NCBI RefSeq assembly: GCF_000699445.3
Contig: NC_067196.1
Coordinates: forward strand, 37,158,616 to 37,222,615
Length of the DNA: 64,000 bases
Direction of reading: 5' to 3'
DNA from: Schistosoma haematobium
Taxonomy: Eukaryota > Platyhelminthes > Trematoda > Strigeidida > Schistosomatidae
Part shown: positions 11,901 through 23,900 of the stretch, in pieces
Layout: every line of letters begins with the position of its first letter
Position numbering within the stretch: the first letter of the stretch is position 1
Notes under the pieces: generated by a model
Database searches by the model: none
Told to the model about the DNA's origin: nothing
The model's input: only the letters and a program-made list of their open reading frames with translations
Program-made: the position numbers and the translations under genes

Positions 11901-14900
11901 TGTGTATGTGTTTGTGTGGGGACATTGTGCGCATATAACTATGCATTTGAATGAACTTAATCTTGTAAATCTGTCACTATTCTCGTTCGTTTTTTTACCA
12001 GTCCTCATATAAGAACTTGGTTGAACAGGAAAGAAATTACATTCTAAATAACAAAGGTAGATGTAAGTAAGAAGCACAATAAGGAAAAACGTTAGTGTAT
12101 CTATAGTTTTTACATAGGAAGATTCTAGAGTCTTCTCTAAGTATCGACTAGCGCTGATTGGATAAGAAATAGCCAATCAACATGCAGCAACACAATCGTG
12201 CACGAAAGATGCTTTATTCCAATATATGTCTCGCTAACACAGTCAGTCCATGTCGTCCCATGATATCTCCGTAACCGTTGTTGTCCATTCCGACTTTGGC
12301 GTTTAGATCTCCCATCAAGATTGTCAGTTTCTTTCCTGGGCGCTTCGCTACGATCGATTGTAACCTTTCATAAAACTAATTTTTATCGTCCCAATTGATA
12401 TCATTGGTGACTGCATAATATAGGATAATATTCATTGTCATCCCCTCCTTCTTTGTTTTGAAGGATGATTTGATGATCAAGGGTCCATGAGATTTTCATC
12501 CATTAAGTGCATTTCTTGCTTCTTTGGACAGCATCAGTTCAGTCTCATGAGTGTATGGAGCATCTTCCTCTTTGTGACCGGAGTAAAGTAGAATCTCTCT
12601 CGTACCTAACCTTTGGTGTCCAGCTAGAGACCAAAGAGTTTCGTTGATTCCAAGAACCGCCAAGTTTTATCTCCTTATTTCCGTTATTACTTGACTGGTC
12701 CTCCCACAATTTCCAGAAGTTTCATGTACCTATAAAAATTGTTGTTCTGGTTGTTAGAAGGGCCATCGGCCTTGTGACTTCCGAAAACTCGATTTTCATG
12801 ATGAGGCGTCATAATTCTTCCTTTCAACTGGAAGAACAGAGTTTAAATAGTTTATTCTGGTTAGCGTTTTTTTTTTAGCAAGTTTGGTTTTTCTACAGGT
12901 TGGGTTACCGACCCCACGCCCAACCCTCCTCCTTTACCCGGGCTTGGGACCGGCAGTAGCCCTAGAAGAGCTACAGGCGGAGTTATGACATACGGAGCGT
13001 TCTTTAAATTTACTTAGATTCCGAAAAACGAAGCAACTACTTTCCAATCGAGGAATAATCTGAGATCCCCAAATTATAATAAACTTGATACACAACATAC
13101 CTAGTCACAAAAATTTATTGAACTATTGAAAAAGCAGATATCTAACTCACCAATAATAACCACAAGAATTATAACAGTTAATCCTCCAATAATAAACCAC
13201 ATCTACAATAAAATCAAACAGGAAATGTTTTCGCAAAATTCCATTGTTGACCAAAATAACTATGGAAATTATATTTGTTAAGTACAAAACTGAAATCCAA
13301 GAGGACTCACTTATAAGAACGTTTAAAAACAGATTAGGCAATAGAACTTTGCGTTTTTAATCATATTGCAGTGGTGAATTTCACAAGCTGGAGAGGTTTC
13401 AACACTAATCGACATTTCGTAAGGCAATGTACTGTTTTCTTTCTTTTTTAATGGTGAAATTCTCTTAGATCATGTTAGAAGGGTGACTTTTCGAACTTAT
13501 TTATGCAATGATATCAGTGTTGAAGATGGTATACTTTAGCCATTGTTTCATTTTTTATTGCAAACATAAGTATTATTCATTAGCGAAATTCAGCTGAAAG
13601 TAGATTCTTCGAGGAGGTTCATAAGTGTCTACATTTCAATTCATCCATCCATGAGCATGAAAATAGTAGGATAGACATAGGATTTATACATATTTTCTAA
13701 GATATCAGTCCTTATGGTTATGTATGTACTGTAGCAGGGAATTATGTATCATAAACAAGTTCTTGATGCTTCAGTGAATACTTTTGAAATTACTTAAAGC
13801 TTGTAATATAAAATAACATCTTGTTAGTTGCGGAAATTACGATTGATGCTAACTTTAGAGACAAAATACATTTTATAGCACACAAAATAATCTTGTTACT
13901 GATACTAGATGAGAAGCCATTCCTATGGTTATATATATATATATCATTCCTTAGAAAATCAAAATTAATCTTGGCCAATCACGCATACTTACCATTGGAA
14001 AGATTTTTGGTGAGCCCAGTGTATTCAAAGTGATTTTAATTGTGCGCAAGCAATTGCTCTGTTAACCGTATTTGTTGTATTGTTTAAGTCATTATGATAC
14101 ACTAATTATTACTTGTAAGGTAATACGAATTAGAAACAGAATTAATTGAGTTGCAGCATTCTAATGAAGTATATGTAAATGTTTTTTTTTAACAAAAAGG
14201 GGAACATTTTATTCAGTACTGAATCTGTTCGGTTGAAAAGAAAGTATGATTAAAATTAATTCCAGTAGACTAAGATCTCTCCGCTGTGAGAGAATCCACC
14301 TTGGTTCCCAAAAGGAGTGTCGACGATTTTATTGAGCATTAGGATTTCCTATGAGATTAATCCAGCAGAAAAATATCTTTGGTAAAGAGAAAATTCTAAC
14401 TGCATAAATCTAAGACCAAATAGTCCATTTAATTTACATCTACAAACAGAAATAACTAAATTTCTATGTAATTAGACGTTTTACAGCTTAACATAATTCA
14501 ATCTACATGTACGGATTGCATTTACTAAATTAAGAAAAAAAACCCTATGAATCTGGCGCCTAAATAAGTCATTTAAACATACTGATATAAAAATTAACTT
14601 AGAGTAGCAGATGCACACGCAACTTATAAACAAACACACAGATCAATTAAAACATTTTACATAATAAACCAATCATAGCAAAATTTTATACTGTAACGCT
14701 CTCTGTTTATTGATTCAGTGACAATGTTTATGATCAATAATCGTCAGAAACAGAAATAAAATGATAACTCTAAGAAATGTAAATTTGCAAAATACCGGTT
14801 TGTTAAGGAAGGGAATATGTCAAACTGCACAACATAGTTACTTATAACTAAATAAGCAGAATTGCATAATATTCACAAATGAGGTTACTTGAGCTTACGT

Positions 14901-17900
14901 TTTAAAATTAACGTAAGTCAGAGAGCACGTAAGGGTTCGTGTACCTGACTACGAGGTTTGCTCATTGCTTAGAGGGTAAGAATCTATGATGTGGGCTTTC
15001 GAACTCGGTATTAACTAATTGAAAATTAATTATTCAAATCAATATACTACAGGTTAATATAAAGTGACAGGTAAGTCCATGACACTATGGTGAAACAGAA
15101 CCGATGGGAGAGGTGTGTATTTGTTGTGATCTAGTAATTAATAGCTTTATATTTCCATAAGAAACCTTAAGTAACACAGTCAAACGATATATTTGTTGAA
15201 TTACCTCTTCAGCTTTTTCTACCTGATTAAAAAATTTCAGTCTGAAATAGTGCATTGCAAGTAGTCACTTGTTTAAAAATCATATAAAAACCCTATCTGA
15301 AACAGTGAAATTAAGCATAAGTATGAACTGGCTGAGGTTTTAGTGACGCTGCGGTTTCCGAATCGGAATCATGGCTCAACAATTTACCAAATCGAACAAG
15401 GATTGATTTGTGATGTTCTAACGAATAGAAATTAGAATTACTGACATTTTGCAAGATAATTTAAGTTTACTCTGAAGAAGCCATTCAAATGAAGTCGTGA
15501 AACGTCAGAAATCTAAATTTCTACTCATTGAGATAATACAAATACATTATTATTTGATTGTTAACATTGTACTTAATTTTCAGTTTATTTGAAATTATTA
15601 AGTCAATCCTTGGTTATTATACTTCTGATACTCATATTATTTATTATGATATCAAAATTATATTAATAGAACGCCAAAAAGAGGTTACATATTTGAGAAG
15701 AAATGAAAAAAGGAAGATGATAAAGTGGTTTAAAGGAACAAAACGAATACAATCTGTGTGCGTAAGTAATTGAGATTGGTTTCTTTCCCTACAAAAGAAT
15801 TCCATCCACTTTGTTTTAAACACAAAAGCAACTTTAATATGATAACCACTGATGATTTTCAGTTGTATTTGATAATAACTCAAACAACTGAGTAGCATGA
15901 CCTCCATAACTCTAACTAATAAGTCACGATAAAATAACAGATATTTAAAAAATACACCCACCTTCATTCTAAGATGCTGTATTGATAGACTAGCTATATA
16001 CTCGTGCCTTCATTCCCAGAATCACCAGACTAATTTATTTATTCGAACAAATAAATATTGGTACAAAGGGGAACAGAAGACATATGCGCCACACAAGTCA
16101 CTTGACTTGTATTTAGGCTATGATACTGCCAGGGTGCCTAAACCGAAGCGGGTGGTTTTCCTAGGGGGCCACTCCCGAAGTCTTCGATCTATGGGTCTGA
16201 TCCACAAGGCCGTGAAGCAACGTCGGAAGATGCAGTCCCATGGTTACCGGTGGCCAACGATTGGTTCATACGCCATTTGTTCCCTTAGGATCCTGAAGCC
16301 CATGTACACGACTGGTTTGGAATCAGGGTTTTATAACTTCTCTAGGTGGATCCTTTGTATCCACGAATCCAATTAAAGCGCCGGACATTCACTTCTCGTT
16401 CTCTCAATTGCGTAAACAACACACCCGCCATGAGAAGGAAGTGAGTAGGACTATTCTGGCAGTGCCATGTGAGAGCATTTCGAGGGGGAGAGCGGACCCT
16501 CCCCAAATTCGGTCGTACCAGGGTATGTGTTTGATATTTAAGCCAATGAAACGTCATGAATCAAATGAATTCATGATGATATCGCCGACAGAATAGTGAT
16601 AATTATTTTTTGACGAAAACTCGCTGGCGAACTTCAGTATTGCTAAACGTTTTGTTGCTGATTAAGATTATTACTTAAAAACTGATAATTGGAAACATAT
16701 TTTCTTGAACATTCTCAGTCCAGAGAGAATAGGCTTCATAGTCACAGGGCGAAACTACTTGTAACGCAGTGTTATGCACCCAATGATTTATGATCAAACT
16801 GACTTCGGAACAACATCAAAGAAGATTTAAACTGATATGAGTTGCTCATTTTTTCGATAAACGTAGACCAATAACTTCTGCTAGACCACCTGTTCGTACA
16901 ACTACTCAAATGCAAAAACAGTTCAAATATTTATCACAGTTTACTCTTGAGTATAAGAACAGACACAGTTCATCCCTTCCACTTAGAAGCATTTTGAAAT
17001 AATAGAGTATAATTTATACTCAGAGACGATTATTGCCAGCTAACAAAATGCGATTCATATAGGCTACACAACATTGTACAGAAAGAAGTTGTCATTGATA
17101 CGTCTTGTCGATGAAACGCTATATACGATTCCTAAGCTATTCCGGTAACCCGCAGTCTAGAACTACACAGCGACTCGAACTCCAAAGAGAAGACACAAGT
17201 ATGAAAGAAAATATTTATCCCAAGGTTCATTTTTGTACAGAAAATCAAGGGTATTTATAGATGTTGACGTCTGTTAAATCAACATCATATTTTCAGCCAA
17301 TCCGTTAACGTCTTATTATGCTACCGACCAATAATAGCACGCCACGCTGGAATTCTCGAACGTTCCATCGTACTCTGATTAGCTAGGATCCTTCGGCTCC
17401 TTTTGGGCCTCTGGAGGCTCCGTTGTAGTTCTGCGGAAGCCGACTCAACAGTCATCTACATACTTTGTTAACAAAACTAAACCATTACTACATACTTTAT
17501 TAAGAGCTGTTTTCACAATGCTATCGATGAAAAGTTGAGGAGGGATGGTCAGAGTAAATAGCCCTACAGAAGTTAACTCATGATTTGAAATAATATAGGT
17601 GAAGTGATTGTGTACAATCAGTTTACCTGATTTCGTTTTTTATGGAGGTTTCATGATATCAATAAATCTCCTAGGTATTTTCAGAATCAGTGAAAAGTTT
17701 CGACGAAACATGTGATTACAGAATAACGACGTCGATTACACGACTGAAATACTACATTCAAGAAGAAACTATCTGTAAACTTCTAAGATGAATCAGAAAT
17801 TCAACAGATACAAGCTACAGAGGTAAAGACTGAAATTAAGATGAGAAGGAGCATAAAGGAAGTGCATGTAGAATTGCACAAATATATAAGATCATAACAG

Positions 17901-20900
17901 AAATCGAGTTTAAAATAAAGTTATTGAAGTACGTAGGGATATATTTGAAAGGCGAATCATTTAAATTTCTTATTTCCAAATGTTATACATGAAGTGAAGG
18001 TTAAGATAATATTGAGGTGTTAAAACTGAATTGGTTACTTTCCGAAAATTGATCGCCTTTACAAACCTTTAATGAAACCACCTGTGCATAAGGCAGACGT
18101 ACCGTTAGAAAAATTGGTTATGTGATAACCAGAGAACATAAAACGTTTTTACATTAATAGCTTGTTATGAACATTAAGACGAATATGCGACTTGTTTGGA
18201 ATAGAGTTTGCTAACCTTACCAGTCGAATTCTTTGTGTCCATTTACCCAGTCAATCCATCATATCTGCTTTTACATTTTTGTTTTTCTGGCAACAGTAGC
18301 ACAGTAGCCTAGAACACCTTTGTTAGACAATACATAACTAAATATCTATTACTTTTTTTCGAGACAAATAGAAAATGTTTATCATCCAATAACACATTTA
18401 GGTATGGAAAATCCTATAAAAATGGCATAAAATTAAAAGCTTCAACAAACCATTAACTTATCGTTAACGAAACATTATTTTTTTCTCCTTGTCAATTTAC
18501 CTTCATATTTTGCCAAAAGTATTTTCTTCGTACACGACCAGCAACTGCCTGAAACTGTTTGGATTGAACTTGTAATTCATCTGAAAGAATGGTCAAAGGT
18601 CAAATCAAAATAATAATTCTTCCACCTAGAAATCGGTATATTTTACAAACAGCAATATTATAATAGGATACATCATTTTTAGTAACAAATTTACAAACAA
18701 GTTATCAGGTAGAGTGGTTGGTGGACGCAATTTATTTAGTATAGCCAAATAACGAATAAAGTTTTCTAGTAAAAAAAATACATGACACAGAAACAGTTAT
18801 TTTATTCTTAATTACAACTTTGAATGCATTACTATTTTTGTCATCTACACTGAGATATTCATTTTTAATAGTTCTTTGACTATACTAGGATCTAGAAGTC
18901 TATGTTTTCTAAATTTAAGAAACTTATCGGTATGCACCTGTTTAAGTTTTTAGTCCGGTTTGTCGAAGGGTTACAAACACCTTGAGGTAGATAAACAAGA
19001 ATCGCGAAATCAAAATTCATTAGTCTGACAGTAAGATGCATTAATAATAAGACCCTAAGCCTGGAGAAAGTCAGTAATGTGTTACGAAGTATCCGATTAT
19101 GACGCTGATACATAAACTTCGTACATGCATCCCCAACAGGTTAGTTGGGTGAGAGGACAGCCAGTTAGAAGAATACTTTATTGGTCAAACCGAGCGGAGA
19201 ATATATGTACAATTATTCATAAACAAACATATATTTCCCTTCACAAAAGAGGTCACATTTTCAACTAGCAGCGTGTTTCGCTCCTTAGAAAAGGGAGTCT
19301 AAACTTGGTCAATAGCGTTTGCTTATAATCTGGTTGATGTTTAACTAGCCCACTAAATCATCAGTCAGTGAAGTGAGTCACTACACAGAGGGCTCTTTGA
19401 TTTTCAGTAACTGTTCGGTGACGCTAAAAACACAACTTACAAAATATAAATGAATGAAATCATGAACCGATCAACGTGAGACCACCATTGAAAACCTATA
19501 AGCACTGTATGGCTGTTTCGTCTTATTATGGGACTTATCAGTATTGCGTATCCACAACACCGCATACGGGACTCGAGCTCAGGGCCTAAAATTGCTCCGT
19601 TCATGATCCTAATGAAATTTGACAATTTCGATAACTCATACTGACGAATAAATGAGTTTGGATATCACAAATGACTAAGAATATTTTGAAAATGAGAGTT
19701 CTGTATATTGAGTGAACGCTTTAGGCTCTTTTGTGTATAAATGAGATAAGTAATGCTGACCAATACATTGTCGTGTGAATGGTTTCATAATTAGACTAGG
19801 TTGTCATTTTAAGTGTCATGGGATATTAGGATCTTGTTGTCATGTTATCACTGTTGTTGAGTAAATGTTAGTGATTCCGATTATACGTACGTACAATAAA
19901 GCGTTTATTATCGAACAGGCTACTTAACCGCGCCGTTACCAAATAAAAATAACAGCGTTCATGGAATTTAATGCAGTTGAGACACGAAGTAACTTCTTGA
20001 TACTAGCCAAAACTGTCCCAAGCACTGATTAAAGTTTAGTTTACCAATCCTGAAATGCATTGAAGCGACCAAATAGAGTGACGTTACACTGTAAATTTCT
20101 TTCTGGTACAAGACAAGACGTTCAAAGCCAGTAGGTTGAAAATCACAAACCTTAATTTTGTATCGTCCTTGTTGACTTTCCTTACAAAATGAACGCTGAA
20201 AACTCTGAGGGACTTCTCTGAGTGAAGATATTTAAGGGCATTACAGTTAAGCTTCACTAAAATTGAGCATTTAGTTTAATGACCATACAGGAAATAGTGA
20301 TTAATATACTTCGACAGTCAGTTATGACATAAGCATAGGAGTTGATACTAGTCCACAGCTAATTTCATTTATGAATTACGTATATGGAGGTTATCTGTTG
20401 AGGTTGAACAGAAATATGAGGAAGGATTTTATGCTACCGCACTACCCCATGATTTTCAAATTGTCCATTAGACATCTGTACAGAAATTGGATACACTGGT
20501 ACGAAAAAAAAACAATGGCTGAAGTAATTTCTAAGTGTTTTGATCAAAATGTATTGCTTATTAACAGAGAAATGAACATATGACAAAAATATTTTTTGCG
20601 GGATTCCAATTAAAGAGGTTATATATATTTAACTTAAAAGGAAAAATGTCACTTTATGAAAAACTGTAGTTACTATAAGTGGTTCATAATTTTATTTACA
20701 TAACATAAAACTAAAGATTATTTAAAATTTTTAGAGATAGTAAATAACCAGTCGTACTAGAAGTGACATGATAAAAAATTTCCTGTAAAATTCACGTGGA
20801 ATGACTGTTACAAAAGGAAAAATAAAGCTACATGGAGAGTCGACGATAGATTCGCTTTACAATCTTGATCCTATGTGCCGAAATACTTTATAAAATCGAT

Positions 20901-23900
20901 ATACATACAAAAAAGGTATTAATAAAACATACTAACTGAAATTGGTCTTTTCTACGAGTTGGTGATAAGTAGAGGCTTTAATATTAACCAAAAATTAATT
21001 TGAAAGTGAACAAACTTACAAAGAAAATATAAGTTTCAATTGTAATCATTTTACTTCTTTATACACTTTTAAGATCGTTCGTGAAATTGTATAAGTAATT
21101 TTTTAAAAAAAGAACACAAAAGTTGAACTTCAGGGATGAACGCTATTATCAACTGGTAGAGAGTACAGAAAATTTGAAGAATCATATATTCTATTGATTC
21201 AGAAAATAAGAAATTTAAATTTGAACAACTTCCAGTTACATAAAATACTTAGAAACTATTAGAAAGATTCCATAAACTACTTATCAAGTAGCTAGAAGTA
21301 GGTCCAAAGTGTTTATTCCTTTTTTAATTTATAGCATTTGTCAAATTATTTGAAGAAATAGGTTACATTTAGGAGTAATTTACCGTCAAGAGTAGAAGTG
21401 CCATAGGCAACGGATCTTCAGTGAAACAAGAGGCTACTCCTGATTCTCATAAAGTAATAGGTATTTAATGAGTACCAAATAAATTTTTCGAGTATAAAAT
21501 ATATTCATTATATGATCACAGGTCGAAATTCATAGGCTACATCAATAAATAATTACTCTACTGGATATCGTAATACAAATATATTCACAAGTAGAATTTA
21601 ATTCGATTTTGTATAATTTGTCCACACTCATAGTTCTAGTTTTTCATTTTAGGCAATATGAGTAAAAGGTTAGAGAATAGTATACCGTTAAAGATGCATT
21701 CATATTCAAAGTTTTGAAATCAACCACAACATGCATTAAGGAGACAAATAGGTGAACATTTCCGCTGCTAAGTGATTGCGTATAAAGTAGAGAAAATGAG
21801 GGTTATGTGTATAATGATAATGTTACGAATAGGGTGCAACTAGTATTTTTGTTTCTATCATGCACTCGGTTAAACTTCATTACTTAACACATCTGCAAAC
21901 TTTTCCAGTTAATCTACGTCAATCAACTATGTAAACAAATAATTAACAATATAATATATGGGAAGACCATCAACAACCGATTGTTAAGAGTATAATTAAA
22001 ATTAATCACTTGAAGTATATGGAAATTAGTTTGTATTAAAAACAGAAAAAGAATCCTAATTAAGCATACAGTATAATCAAGAGACAAAACTACACTAGAT
22101 GTCCAACTAAAAAGAACCATGAAAAAAAACTAAGTGAATATATATCTGAGTTCAGTTAAAGAAACAATGTAGGAGTGCGGTGTTTCGAAGAAAAAATATA
22201 CGACATTAAATTACTGTGTAAAAAGTGACCAGAATACAATCTTCGGTAAGACACAACACAGTTTACATACAATAACAAACGATATCTCACCGATTTCATT
22301 CAAGTGTTATAAGGCAAGTTGAACTAGCAATATTCATTCATTCTCACACTAAAGTGAACAAATATCATAGAGACATATCACGTATTAGAGGACTAAATGA
22401 TTAGAAAATATAATAGATAGGAAAACAATTGGTTCTTTCATCGTGGCTAAAGAAATAATTTATTTATCAACAAGTCACAAGTCGGGGGCTTGCTACACTT
22501 ATTCTGCTATGCGTAACCAGATCGTACAACTGTCCTTCACACAAATGGTATTGGTGAAAGGTGAGTAGATAAATCTGTACCTGTTTGAGCCAGTGCTATT
22601 TATTAGATGTTCCAAGGTATATGTTAATGATCAGCTTATATCCTAATATAAATATGAATTAAATCATGGAATTTATTTTGTTCTATTTAGGATCACTTTA
22701 ATTCTCCAAATCATAAGAGGAAAGTATGAGGGATATATCACTTTCAATACAATATAAGTCATTAATGTATGCTAATGTACATAAATTGATAAAAGACATA
22801 GTACATTTAACTTGCAGTTACGTGACTAGCAGTGACAATAACAAATCTGGATTATTCTCGCAATTTAGATCACGGACTGATCTTAGCTAGGTCACCACTG
22901 AAGGCTTGAAAGCACTGAACGGACGATTTGTCCTAGTATGAGACTCCTCAGCAGTGCGGATTCACGACCTCGTATCCAGAAAGAGAACCCAGAACCTACG
23001 ACCTCGCCCGCGAGCGCTAAACCTCTAGATCACTGAGCTGGCATCCAGTGGCATTAATCTCGAACTCCAATCAAATCATGATAATGTGCAACCCTCATCT
23101 ATTGCATGGAGTGGATAGCTGTCTTACACTCGACACAGATTCCAGATTTTCAATGGTAGTCTAGCCAAGATCAGTTCGTGATTTAAACTGTGAAAATTCC
23201 ACAATTCCTGAAAACCGCTTATACTAAGATATAGATTAAACAATACCTGGAAAATATAAAGTGTGACTACGAAAAATTAGGCATTATACCTTCAGGAATT
23301 AAAGTGAATAAATAATAATCCAGTTTGCAGAGACTAAGAAGTTGAAGCACAAAAACTTATATACTACGGAGTGATTGGTGACACAATAAACCGAAAGTGA
23401 TAAAATGATTATTTTTTATTAGAAACAATATATAGAACATTAACCGGGTCAGAAAATATGTCCAACTGTGGTTTAGATTGAATGATATCACGAAAAACAT
23501 CTCTTAAACTTCTACAAATGATTATCTTGTAGGCTATTTTATGTTATTCCAAAAAACATTAAACATAAATATGAACTACAGAAGATCACTTTTATGGGAT
23601 TTATCACTGTATCAACAAAATTGTAGTACTGGCTTAGCGGGTGGAAATGACTCATCGTAAACGCTTATTCGGCTAATAACTATAATGACTAACACATAAT
23701 CCTAAGGAAACAAATAGTATATGAACCAATTATTGGAACTACATTTCCCGACATTGTTCCACTTCCTTGTGGATCAGACCTTTAGGTCGAAGGCTCTGGC
23801 TGTGGTCCACTAAGAAAACCACCTGCTTCAGTTTGGGCACCCGGGCAGTATCATAACCCACAGACAAATCAAGTGACTTGTGTGGCGCGTATGTATATGG

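Larger units (their letters stand above)
5384..12625 (+). repeat. Duplicated block, left (ancestral) copy
   Basis: This 7.24-kb stretch matches 46657-53904 in direct orientation almost base for base; the offset is 41275 at the left and 41279 at the right because of a few 1-bp indels. It starts inside the last intron of NTH1 and ends inside the endonuclease part of an RTE-type LINE. It contains the last exon of NTH1, the last exon of VAMP, an SR2 insertion and most of the LINE. The LINE frame carries on past 12625 only here, and the other exons of both genes are only on this side, so this is the original copy. Confidence 0.95.
10150..12850 (-). mobile_element. RTE-type endonuclease-reverse transcriptase LINE, left copy, decayed
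   Basis: Second LINE family, distinct from the SR2-like one. On the - strand, endonuclease remnants (GHQRLGTREILLYSGHKEED, ELMLSKEA, ILMGDLNAKVG) run from about 12800 to 11820, then a linker with ADIASDHYLV and KKSIRADKQKF, then RT (TPPTIEEIRMAIRQIKSGKA at about 11090, KIPKRGELSKCEDYKGI, then FADYLALLSH near 10300 as the YADD box). The frame is broken by many stops and shifts. Homology stops near 10150, just after NTENTN, so the 3' end is lost, which is unusual for a LINE. The 5' end reaches about 12850 only in this copy. Nested changes are the insert at 12005-12243 and a tandem duplication near 10368-10494. Confidence 0.8.

Noticed and set aside
11823..12176. 117-codon - strand frame with a hydrophobic stretch
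   Set aside because: A chance frame across the junction of the LINE endonuclease and the short insert at 12005-12243.
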